The translations under genes were made by a program, and so were the position numbers. A stretch of DNA of 64,000 bases from Cryptomeria japonica (taxonomy: Eukaryota > Streptophyta > Pinopsida > Cupressales > Cupressaceae): positions 567,939,152 through 568,003,151 of the forward strand of contig NC_081410.1 of NCBI RefSeq assembly GCF_030272615.1, given 5' to 3'. The notes beneath the pieces were generated by a model. The model was given only the letters and a program-made list of their open reading frames with translations, searched no databases and had not been told where the DNA came from. Below, piece by piece: positions 47,113-60,559 of this stretch (positions are counted from its first letter, which is position 1; every line of letters starts with the position of its first letter).

Positions 47113-50100
47113 ACAACTTTTGAAATGGAGTTGATCCTCATTAAATATATAAGTATCAAATGGTTGCATTCTTTGGGAGTAGACATATCTTTGTCAAGGA
47201 CTAATTAATCTTTCTTAAGATCGTACCTTTTCATTATTCATGAGTATTTGTTATTTATTCAGAATGACTTTTCCTCTTAATTGCTGCCTTGAATCACTAT
47301 CATAACCGTTGTCTAAAGAGTAATCATCTTTTGAATAACTAATCGGTTGTTAGCTAATATATGTAACAAATCCCTTCATGGGTGGTGATATCAATAATAT
47401 TTTGCTGATTACTATGTACGTGGTAATCTATGAATTTTATTGCTGACGGTAGTCATCCCTTGGCGAAAGCTAATATATTTGTATCGCTTAATATTCGTAT
47501 CTTTCGGTTATGTGAATCGCTAGCTTTAATGGCTTGTTATCACTGCTATCGTTGGCTCCATCAACCTATTAATAGAACCAATGTCTAATCAACTCTATAA
47601 CCGATTCTTATATTCATCTTTATATTTATTATTTTATTATTTTATTATTTATTAAGAAAGAGATTAATACATATGATAGTTTAAAGGAAAGTTAGTTTCA
47701 AAAGTAGAAGGTTTATATAGAGGAGGATTTGTTTGTTATTGCTGACGATTAACATTTAACCAATTTATTGACTAATATCATTGTCTACAGCTTAGGGGAC
47801 AACTCTGACACCTGCAGTCCCCTTAGTCTTTATTTATTCTGCTGGTTATTGATGAGGATGAAGGCAGTTTTAATATTAGTTTTGTTACATATATTTCTGA
47901 ATTTATTTATTATTATATTTGTTTATAATATTTCTAAATGTTTATGATAGAATAATTATTTATTTTATTTGGATATTTCAAAAATATTATTTATTAATAA
48001 ATATTAATAATAATATTTAATAATTAAATATTAATAATTTCAAATAATCATTTGTTGATTATATTAATTTATAATAATAATTGTTTCATTTAAATTATAA
48101 ATAACGATCAAGGAGGGGACATGACAGATCGTGTGATATCTAATGTCTAACTGTTAATAACAATGGTAACCTTCGTATGCATCCAAATGAAAGAAATATT
48201 TCTCTTAGGCGTTGATTATTTTTTGTTCTTTAACATAACACATCATCATTTTATGGTTTGATCATATTATATTTGAGTCATAGGACAAAATTTATAGTTT
48301 AAAAATCCCATGAACAGTCATTAACATGATAATCATGCAACATTAAATACTAGCCCATTAAGTTTTGGTTGCTCATGTTAAAACCAAGAATAAAACTTAA
48401 TTTGTAGATCAACGTGTGTTAGTTCGAAGCTGACTGTAACAAGTTGTGGTCTTGACAAATACATTTGAACCGTACTGACAACTAGAGTAAGATGAGGAAG
48501 AACGTTATCGACTTCAACCTTGGAAAAAACTACTAAAAATTCAATCATAAAAGAAATATGAGTTACCTGACTCAAGGTGAAGCACATTGCTTCCCTGCTT
48601 ACAGAGGAGCATATTCCCCTTTTTATTTACAGCCATGGGTTAACAATTCAAAGGTTGTGTTATGGGTAAACCAAACATCATAAAAACAATTACTAAGTTA
48701 TCACTCCCAGCAGAATCTTTGCCAAATGACAGGTCATCATATATCGAATCAAGTTGCATACTGCACAGCCATGTTTGAATGTTGTCTACCTTGATCAAAA
48801 CTCGGAAGGAAATGAGTAGGGTAGAGAGATTACCTTAGAATGAGTAAAGAACCCAGTCTTCTTTTTAGGTCCGCAGTATTCAATTTCGAAGTTGGTACCC
48901 AATTAAGTGGTTTACCTACTTGCAAGCAACTGCTGATATGGACAATTTATATTTGGGCCCCTTGTAGTGTTATCACATAAATCATATAAATATATAGTTA
49001 ACAGCTCCATCAGACAAACCCAGAAAAACTTGCTGCAGAAACAAATAGATGAGATTTAATATCAAACTAGAAATACTCCATTTTATCCTAGACGAATATA
49101 TACACACCCTTAAAAAAACATGGGTGAAAATCACGAGTGAAACAGGGTGCAGACTAGTTCATCAGCTTCACAAAAGGTAAAGATCCCAATTTATATTTTG
49201 CCAACAAATATAGGAACTCTGCATATAGTTTAAAAGACTGAAATTCACAAAAATAAGAGACTTAAACAGACAGAATGGAATTTCAGGAAATGGAGAACTA
49301 CAAAATATCGGTACTGAAGATGGCACAACCACAATAAAAAATGACACAATTTGCAACCAATAAAATAATCCAAAGCCCAGACAAAATTTTAACTGCTCAA
49401 AATTCACTATCTATTTGTATCTACATACCTCATTCCACTGCACAAAATCTAAAGGTTGCTCCTCTCACCATACTCAATTCTTTTTATTCTTAAGACCTCA
49501 CTCTTGCCATAGTCCATTTGTTTCATTCATACAACCTCGTTCTTCCCGTCATAGCCATACTCCATTTGTTTCATTCATACAACCTCATCCTTCCCGATTT
49601 AGTCATACTCCAACCTTAGGACTACAAATCGCTTTCTTTAGAGTTCAAGAACACCAAATTTATTTGACTTTTCTATCAGGCTATTCTTAAACCACCTCAT
49701 CATACATCCCAATTTTAAGAAACGCCTTACACCATATTTTTGAACTTGGAATTGGCAGTTGGCCATTGTTAAATCTACAGGCAAAATTGATGTAGTATCC
49801 TTCCTTTAAGGAGAACTAAACTAAGATTACTTGCCCCAGAGGACAATGCATATGAAAGTATTACATATTACAAGCGGACCATGCTTTTCTATTTGGTGAA
49901 CTCTGCATCTTGCACATAGTTATGATGCAATAAAATTTGGTGGTATAAATATTTCAACAAGCCTAATGATACAAAAATTTGATGTCCTGCCAGATATAGT
50001 AAGAACACAAGCCTCTTAAGATAGGCATCTTGAAGTTTACAATATCATAGCTGTTCATCAGTCCTCATACTCACCACAGCGTTAGCAACAAGGACGTATG

Positions 50101-50473
50101 AAGCTTGCATATGGCCAATGTTACAACAGCAGATTCCAAATCTTCCACCAGCCAAGATGTCGATGCCATTACTCCAGAATACTTTGCAGAGGTGTTCGAT
50201 TAATGAACTAGCTAGGACTTCTAACCATTACAAGAAAGGTTTACAGTGTACACCCAAATTGGGACATCTTCTACTTTGGCAGAAAAGATTAGTTCTCGTA
50301 TATGAGAACTAAACTACAGTACTTGAAACTGAAAGCTGGTAAGCCAGTAAGCCACTCTGTATTTACAATGGGAGCAGCTGTTGGTGTCGCTATAATAAAA
50401 GAACCCTCTTACTGTCTTCATTGGGAAAGACTAAAAACAAGTCCCAGTTGTCATTTTAATATGGCTTTCTTAC

Positions 50474-53400
50474 TCAATTGTTACTTGCTATCAACTGTTG
50501 AGACTGAAGATGGTCTTCATTTACCCCATTGTGCTGAGGAGATATTTTCTGGAGAGAGCGATACTGAAGTCGAACAGTTTCCCCTGTATCAAGAGCCCGA
50601 AGCATGTACCTGGATACAACAATTTAATTTAGAATTTTTATTAATGTAAAAATATTCAACATTTAAAAAGCATTTCCAACTTACCAGCCATTGAGACATT
50701 GAGCTGTTACAATTGCCTCCCTCCCAACAAACTTGTCAGGAGTACGCTTATTACCCTGCATATTTCCCAGAGAACAATTTCCGTGTTACTGAACAAGTAG
50801 ATTGCCCTAAACAATCAAATTTGGACATGCCTAGAAAACAAGAAGCTTCCTCGCAACTTCCTCGCAACATGCAGCCCATATCATCACAAATTCAAGATGG
50901 TTCGTGATGCTTTTCATTTCCATCACAAAGCTATCACCATGCTAGTATAATCAAACAAGTCAAAAGAGAAAACTGGAAAATGATATTTACTACAATTGAT
51001 GCATTCAAAATATGCAATATATTATAAGCAGAAGATGATATAAACTAAAGGGAACATTTGCTGCAGCCCTTCCCACATAGTCGAGCACTAGGAATCTCTA
51101 TAACTACAATTTTGCCTGAAAAGGGGCTATGTTTTGTTGTCTTGCCCACATCATGTTTCTAGTGCCTAGTTAGTAAAAATGACATGAGTTGCAAGAGAGA
51201 TAGGCTGTACGTAAGGAAGATAGAGACAGATTAATGTCCAAGAACTACTGATGGTTTTAAAGCACTGTGCCAGAAAGATAATTAGATCTGTTGGTTTTGA
51301 AGCACTGTGCACTATGTAAGTGTGTTCATCTAGAGGGTTCCAAGCAACCATCAGAAAGATAATTTATAAGATCAAAACATACTGTGAATTTTCTTAAAAT
51401 ATTGATTGGTGCAGGGCAACAAAGAAAGAGAACGTGCATAGTTACCAGGGGGCTAGTACATGCCCTGACTTTTGGTACCTGTCTCCCTCATCAGAAAGGC
51501 ATCCCCATCTCAGAGACCAGTACAAGCATATCTCCAAACATTAGGAAACTTCAGATAAAGTCAAATTGCACCTCTATGTGTCTTCTAGAAGCATCACTTG
51601 AAAATTGGGAACTTCCTACAGAGGTTTCTCAGGTACATAAAATAAATTACCCTAGGTTTTCCTAAAGTGCTGATATGTGATTGATAAAAGCTAAAAGAAC
51701 TAAAGAAAATACACTAATAGACTTGTAATTTTCTATACTTTACATACAATTTCACAAGGTAGCAGAAAAGTTTCTTATCAAATATTAAAAAGGCCGTAAT
51801 ATGAAGAGGAACAATAATAAGACTTAAGATGTGTACATGCATTGGAATCTTTTAATTTATTGAAAACATAGTCATCTCCAAGGATCCCCATACCATGTTT
51901 TTAAAATAATGACATTCCCCTCCCAATCCCTCTCTGCGATCTCTAGGTGATTATGCTTTAAGATTATTTTTTATATCATAATGATGGTTATAAATATCAA
52001 TATAATTAAGCTTTGCTTTTGTTGACATCTATTTTGACACTCTTCAAGAGTTAATATAATTCGGCATTTTAAGTCGCATATCCATTTTATGGTATTTTTA
52101 ATATATATATATAAAAGTTTTGCCATTTCCAAGCACCTGTTTCCAGTTTTTTAGGTAATGGTGTATCAATACCCATCCCTGCTTCTCATACCAGTACCAA
52201 TACTCATCTGCTGGTAACTATAGGAATGTGTCAATGTATTAGATTCAAAGTGAGTGCTTCAGTGTTCCTCCAAGTTTCAGGGACAATTCACGGATGGTAA
52301 CTTTTTCCAGATTTTGGGGACAGCAAGGAGCAATTTTTATATAATAAATATTAAATAAAATTAATATTTGAATATTAAGACAAATTGATCCAACTAACAT
52401 AAACAATGCAAGACAAGCTCATATTCTAAAAAGTTTAAAACATCAAAATCGGCATGTGATTAAGATCTCAGAAACTGCTCCTCTTTGTATCATTTCCTCT
52501 TTTACTCCTCTTTTCTTTTTCTTTTTGGTAAATGCAGGACACCAATAGGCATGGATTTAAAAGTGCTAATAATTTGTTGGGCCATCTTCACATGGCCCCT
52601 TTCAATTTAATTTGTTTTACAATGTTTTTCAAAATGAAAAAATGGTTTTTGTATGCATTCGATGTGGGGGATGCCCTAAATTCTTGAGGATGGCTGAGGA
52701 TTCCCCCAACAAGTCCGCAAAAAAGACCAGAAAAAGGGATAACCTGCACTTTTGGGGGGATGTCTGAGGGGTGTCTGAAGAATATATAGTGTTATTGGAC
52801 CATTATATGAGATTGAAGCTACTTAACTTGCACTTTTGGGGGGATCTCTGAGGGGTGTCTGAAGAATATATAGTGTTATCTGAGCATTATATAGTGTCTG
52901 AAGAATATAGTTTGCAGTCATTTGATTTAGTTCTTTCAGGGCTTATAATTAAAATTAAAGAAATAGGGAAATAAATCAGAAATAAAAAACAAGACAAGTA
53001 ACAGATCAGAATGTATTCACTGTTGTCACAGCACTACAAGGTCCTTATTTTAATCCAGACTTGATTAAGGATTTAACTTTGGCAATCTCTGAAAAGGGGC
53101 TTGATACAAGGTTTCACCTATTGTTTACAAATCAGTAAATATTGTTTCTGGTTTCTGCTTCAAACCTTTTCTGTTCAAATTACAAGAATCGGAAATTTAC
53201 AAGCAAATCAGAAAATTCTATATTTAGGACATTTCACGTACTCGCCTTTCTAAGCTTTTCCAGCTTGTGCTAAACCATAGTCAATCTAAGTTCATGGTCT
53301 TCAACACTTTTAATGATACTCTTTCTATGTTTCAATTCTTCTAGATGGTAAATTAGTTCACTAAACCATCTTCAACTCTAAAGCCTCGCACAATAGCTCA

Positions 53401-56400
53401 ACTGTTCTTACATGGATATGCCTCACTTATTGTCATTCAACCCACTCTTCTTTATTTGTCAAAGATTTCAAACCCCATTCTGGAGTACACTGCCTGAGCT
53501 TATACTGCGTGATGAAGCTTATCATGGCTCAGTATAAAATTCCAAGAAAATGGCTATTGCATTGTTTATGCCATACTTGTTATCCATAGCTTTCACCTTC
53601 AGAGCATCCTCGGGATTAGATTCTCTGTCCATAGGCATATATAAATAGATGTCCCATATTTGGCACTTCATTCATCAGCAATGATTACATCTTATCAAAG
53701 CATTATCAATGTTGACACTTCAATACTAATTTGCTCACCTGTAGAAGACCAATTTGCTTCTCTATCTTCTCTATTTATACCTCCTGCATTTAGATCATCT
53801 GTAAATACACCTCTTTACCTTCTTCCCTCAAAAGGTCATTATCAATTAAGGTATCAAGAGGATACATAACAATAAAACATTCAAATCACCTAAACATCTT
53901 TGCACCTCTCGAGCTCAGGGCTTCCTATTCTATGTTGGGCATTGCTTGCAAACTGTCAAAAGGACCAACATTCAGCCTATCTATCTAGGATGTGTTTAGG
54001 GTTTGGTGGTTCACCCTTCCGAATCATTTCAAATATGTCACGTAATTTATTACAAATATTGGGGTATAGCCTTGGAAAGTTTCTATGCAAACTAACACAA
54101 CTCTTCCAATATACGAAAAGGATGAGTAAATCGCTATAATGGCAACCTTATAATTCAATAGATCAAATCTATTGTGGGTTGGCAGTCACTTAATTTTGAT
54201 ATACTTATTTGCATAATTTAGGTTTGATTATGTGAGGTCTTAGATTTAGATAATGGAAATGATTGGGACTTTTGATTATGTATATTTGAATCAAGGACTT
54301 TAAGGGAAAAAATTTAAGAATTAATACACATTTGTACATTAGTTTTCCCTCCAACTAGAGACTACTCGTGAGAAAAAAATGTATACCAAGGGTGTTAATT
54401 CTAAAACTTGTGATTAAATATCAATCACAACAATGAAAATTGAACAATTAGAGTTGACTAGTGTTGATTATAATTTGCATACTTTTAAACCAATCTTGTG
54501 TGATCATTTACTCTATTAGTATTAGATACTCCCTAGCTAACATGTAAGAATTGGTTGGGGTCCCTAATTATGGTTAATGGAGTTGTCGCTACTTCAACAC
54601 TCAAGGTATTACTCCATAACTAAGTTGCCAGATTCTTCCCGAAATCTGCTGGGTCCGGGTTCGGTTCGCACCAAATACTGGTCTGTTAGAAATTCGCCCC
54701 AAATTCTGCCAGGGTTCACTTTTAGCCCAGTATATTCGCTCAGAGGAACCCAGGAGGAATTTAGGCAAATTTTGGGCGAATTTGGGTGCCAGCTGCAGAA
54801 CCCGGGAAGAAGTTGGGCGCATATGCCAATTTTTTAAAAAAATTTAAAGTATTTTTTTTGCCCAATTTAGTCTATCGACCCTCCGACCCTAAATTAGACC
54901 ACTAAAAGGTCAAAAAGGTCAAACCTAATGTTGATGCTCATAAATGGTGGTACTTCCATGGAGAAATATACCAGCACCTACAACCCATTGCCATCAAAAT
55001 TTTGTCACAAGTAAGCTCTTAACTCTTAAGGTTCTAATTTCTAATTTCTTCATTCTTAAAATTTGTATTCATAACTGATTTAACTCTTAACTCTCTGATT
55101 TCAAAATTGAAAATCTCGATAGGTTGCTAGTTCATCATCATCTGAGAGGAATTGGAGCACATACTCCTTCATCCACTCAATAAAACGCAATAGACTACAT
55201 TCCAAGAAGGCGGAAGACTTGGTCTATGTGCATTTAAACTTGAGGCTCATAACACACAAAGACAATACCTACAAACAAGGGGAGGCAAAGCATTGGGATG
55301 TTGAACCAGAGCATGCAGAGTTGGATAATTCAATTGCCCACCTTAATGCACTTGGAGTTGATGATGATGATGATGATGATGATGAGCTACCTTGTGATCA
55401 TGAGGCTGCTCCTGAGGCTGAGATTGCTAGTACCACTACCAGTAGCACTGTTTGTGCTTCTAATTTGCCACAGGAGGATGACGATGTTATGTTTGATGAC
55501 TTTTGATGATATTTGATCAGTGATGGCTGATTGTTAATGTTGACATTATTATTTTTGAACTTAAACATTGATATGGTAGTGTATTTTGGCATTTTGCTAT
55601 GTTATTTGCTATTTGGACTAATGGTCTACAACATTATTATAATTGGTGGTGTATTTTGCTATTTATTTGCTGCTGCATATATATATATATATATTTTTTT
55701 TTTTATTTTTTTTTCTATATGTTTTTGTACGGACGAACCCAGAGCGAACCCGATAATGATCTTGATAAGAATGACTAAGAAGGTAATGTAATAATTGATT
55801 ACTTAAATAAAAAAACTTAGTCAAAATATAATGCACTTAATCAAGACTAAATCTGCTTTCATAAATTAGATTGATTAGATAATTTATTTATTCTGATTAT
55901 AATGCACTTAATCAAGATTAGAATGTATATGGATTTGATCTTATTCATATTGTGAGCATAAAGATATTGCTCCTCCAACTAAAGTTGATACTGCCACCAT
56001 TTATAAAATATATTTTCTTAATTTATGAGATATATGAGTTATTGGAAATAGGTTATGTAGTTTACAAATAATTTGAGATGCAAGTTCGATTTATGGACAT
56101 GCTGTGAGTCATCTAAGTATGAATTGTTGCAAGTTAATAGATGATAAGTGTACATAGTGTTGTAGAGGTATAATGAATTTCAGTTATCAAATTAAAACTA
56201 TGCATCATATATGTGTATTTGACATGGTTAAATGACCTAGTTTATCTAGTTAGTTAGGTGTGATAAGAATCAAATGAATTGAATTCAGTGGTTTTAAGGT
56301 AAACCTCTTAGGTAGGTAGAGGGGTACCATACACCCAATACACAACCAATAACTTTTTGAATAAAAGAAACCAAACTTATATTTTAAGTAAACATCAAAC

Positions 56401-59400
56401 AACTCTCTACAGTGTGTTTGTAAAGTAGATTCTTTTAAATAGGTTTCATCCTTGTTTCACCAAAGTGGGTGGCAAACGAAAAAAAAGTTGAACCCTCTAA
56501 AAGTTGTGTACCCATACATGGAACAGAAATTACAAACCAAAACTACATAAACAATAAACCTCAATCCCGTTCGGAAGCAAGCATATAGATAATATAATGA
56601 ACAAAGGAGGTTCCTCATACACAGGTTTTTAGGTATGTTATCAAGTTTGGGTTTCCAACTTATGCAAAACATTAATTTAAGCATTTTCTCACCCCAATAG
56701 ATATAAGACTCACCCAATTAATATTAAAGATAAACCTTTAAATTTAAATTGAGATAAAACAAAATCCATTGTGTACTCTAATTAAATCATAGTTTAGATT
56801 TCCTTGACTCCCTAAGACTTTACGTCGAATTCCCAAGTGAAACCCAAGATATATATACTCCTAATAAACGATGACCTCAGTGCACTTTCAATAGAGAAGT
56901 ATAGTATTCAATAAGTGACTCTCTTTAAGTAGAGAAGTATAGTATTCAATAAGTGACTCAAGACCTTGATGGTCCAGATGAGTCTAAGCCTCTAGCCAAA
57001 GCGTGTACCAATTTAATATGGATAGATGTCTATCTCAATGAGATAAATATCCATCCCAAATGGATAAAGGAGAGTTTATCCTATATGGATGGTTACTTAT
57101 CTCATATGGATAGATTCTTAAGCATGCAAATGAATAAACACTTAATAAATTTGATTAAATATAAACAAACAAATAAAACATTGTGGTAATATTTGGGGTG
57201 CATGAGTTGGGTCATTACACAATTGTGGTGACTTGTTGGCATTAAAACATTCTTTTCCATTTTCACTACATTACAAAAATGGGGGAGTGGATACTTATTA
57301 ATATGTTTTATGTAATAGATTTTGAAAAGCTTTTAATTTTAGTAAATCAAATTGAATGAGTTACTTCAATAAAAGTCAGAGTAACACAAAATCATTACAT
57401 CATAGTGAAAAGCATTGCAGAAAAATCTCTCGTGCGTCATTATTAGAATCATAGTTTGAAGACTCTCCAAGTACTCTTTAGGACTATGCAAACTCCCAAG
57501 TCCTTGAGCTAGCTGAGCTGAGTTGACTAAACTCCACATGGAATTTAATCGAGTCTTGCTCCAAGACTCTGAGTCTCAGGCTTGGACTCCCGAGTCTTCA
57601 GCTCAAACTCTTCTATTTGGCACTTGGACATAATAGCTGCGCTTTTTTAAGTGAAATTTCATCTTTTTTTGGTTATTTTTTTATCTTATTCGCCCATTTC
57701 AGCCAATGAAGCATCAACATAGCACGAAGATGATTTGAGAAGAGAATTTTTAGGCATTAAAAGTTCATCCGATCATCAAACACAAATAGCAAAATTGGGT
57801 GCAATGGAGGAAAACAAAGACACCTTTGAAGAAACAATCTATAATCATTTCGATACTCACTCACCTTGTAGTTCAAGGCTTGAAAAATTAAGTTGCACTA
57901 GGAGGGAAAGACAAAGATGTAGATTGTATTTAGTTGTTTTTTCTCATTTTGACATATCATCATTATGTAAACAGTTACAATGTTGTTATACATTTATTAT
58001 TTATGATTTTCCTGTATTACAGTGTATTGTTTGACTTTGACTCTATGAAATTTCAAATTTTGAGAGTTTGACGATCGTATGATGTGTAACGTTTGAATTA
58101 TGAGAAATTGATAGTCAAAATAGACTTTTTTGTTCTCTAAATGTGTTAATTTCTTCTTTTCTGTATGTAATTACAAGGTTTTTTTTTGCCTAGTCTATGC
58201 CAAGTCCGTGTTGAGTCCCCTGTCCTAATCAAAATTTTGGGCTGCTGAGTAGAGTCTGAGTCAAGTCTTCAAAGTATGATTAGAATAATTGTAGTATGGA
58301 CAAACGTTGGTTTAAGCATGAATGACAACACCATGGAAAGATCTGTCGAAAAGAAGAAAGAAAGAAAGAATTTATATTAATGTCCACTAATTCCCAAAAG
58401 TAGGTCAATGAAACTAGAGGTTACAGCAGTTTACAATATAAAGTTCTAGGAAGAGAATCAAATATAAGATGACTCGTTACTACAAGTATTTATTGCTCAG
58501 AGATAAATCAGCACATGTATTATATCATTTTAAATACAAATGCACTAATCAACAATAAATGAATAACATTTCTTCCATAAGACGAGCATTTAAAATTCAC
58601 AGAAGTACACAAGTTTGTAAAAGCATTATATTAAGAATTGTGATATTAAATAGCATGTGTGAAATGTATTCCAAGATTCTATATTTCTTTTCAATCGTTT
58701 AGAATACACCAACTTCTAATCCGCCAACCAATGAGACTACAAATCATATACACTAGATAGCATGGACTGCAATAGGTTACTTGATCAGTTATATTAGTAA
58801 GATTAGAACTAGTTTACCTATCTTTAGAGGAATATAGGTAAAGTGCACCAAAAGATATCATATTTGTTCATTATTCCACTTTAAAAACTACTGTATTGTT
58901 ATATTGTAATTAATACTAAATCATTATTATATTATGATATTGTAATTAATATTAAATTATTACTAATATATGATTATTTTATTATGTTTTTTTATATATT
59001 CTTGTTATTATATTTTTATATTTTCATTAAACTCTTTACAAAAGAAAAAAAACTTTTAGTACCAAATTATTATTATTATACTTTTATATTTCTATTAAAT
59101 TTTTAATAAAAGCAATAATTCTATTAAGACTACATTATTATTATTATATTATCATATCATCGTATTTTTATTTTAAATCAGTTCTTATCCTTATCCTTGA
59201 GAAAAAAGTGGATTTTATGTAGGGGCGCTTCCAATCCCCCATAATTAATAATTTATTACACCGAAGGTGTACCCTATATGAAGTTGAGCAGCTCACTTCA
59301 TATATCAACGGTGCAAAGTGCTTTAGATGGGATGCAAGACGATGAAAATCATCTTGCACGTTGAATTTTTGCCCAGTAATCAAAGGGCAGGCCCCACCTG

Positions 59401-60520
59401 ACACTTTGAAAATCGCCGCTCTTCTTTGCTTAATGCAGTGGGACTGGAACATGTGGCATGGTAAACCAAGTAAAGCCTAAATCTGTTACGCGCCCCCTTC
59501 CATTCCATTCGTCCCCCCGTCCCCAACGCAAACGGCAGCGACGTTCTCATCATTCTCCCACAAGAATTTGGTCGTGTTCTCCAAGCATAATAGCCAACAA
59601 ACCTCCCACATGTCATGTCATCAACGGTTTGAATCATCGGCCACCAATTGGAAAGTCTTTCAAAACTTTGACCTCTCCTGACATTCTCACAAACTGCCAC
59701 GTGAACCCCCTCTGCACAGCAAAAATCGCCCCTATAAATAACCACCGCCAAGTTCATCCCTGCTCAAAGTCCAACTTCCACTTCCCTCACCTAGAGATTC
59801 GACCCCAATCGGAGATTTGAGATCCCAAATCAAGTCTTCCAGCACAATGTGTTTCCGTTAATTTCACGGGAAAGAAGATGTCGTGCCATTAACAATTGCG
59901 GCGAGGAAAAAGGGAAAAGATTGAAATAAAAATATTACAAAACCGTAGGCACTGATTTGACGCAGTAAAAAGTAAAAATATGGATCTCATGACATGTGAA
60001 TCATTGGACATAAACAAATAAATTTAAATATCCAATGGTATCCATTCTTTCAATTGTCTTGCACACTTTTAAATTGATTGCAATCGTTGATATTAGAATA
60101 AAATAACAAGAATAATATTACAATAAAAAAATATTAATATTTATAAAATTATAATAAACTAATAAGAAAATAATAATATCATATTGTAATATTAATATTT
60201 ATTCATTTAAGATATATAATTTATATATTATAGTTATTATAACATACCAATTTCCTATAATATAGTTAATAACTTTTCTCAAACACACTCCCTCTCTCCC
60301 TAATTATCTCTCTAATCCTTGCATACACATTTGTTATATTTAATGTTATATATTACTAACTCTCTCTCACACACACTCCATTTTCCTCCCTCCCTCTCTC
60401 TCTATGTTACTTGTCTCTATCACCTCCTTTTATCTCTAATTCCTGCCCCAATATCTTTTCCAAGTTATGTCTATCTCTCTATCTCTACTTTATATCCCTA
60501 TCTCTCCCTCTTTCCGTCCA

Positions 60521-60559
<39 letters not shown>

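Larger units (their letters stand above)
44331..50473. other. unassigned AT-rich DNA between Gypsy E and the U-box gene
   Basis: No gene can be supported. A + strand frame at 46683-46943 (86 aa, containing GNEGMMLKPFSQVAIWEVVW) has gene-like composition but I do not recognise it. The stretch from roughly 50040 to 50473 probably includes the 3' UTR of the minus-strand U-box gene. A 48-bp direct repeat (CCATTTGTTTCATTCATACA) lies at 49514 and 49562. Confidence 0.4.

Noticed and set aside
50302-50907. Plus-strand ORFs of 115 and 64 residues that look gene-like
   Set aside because: They lie opposite the last two exons of the minus-strand U-box gene and take their balanced composition from them.
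53500-54140. Possible coding fragments around 53660-54139
   Set aside because: Frames are short, in differing phases and match no motif I know; probably old repeat DNA.
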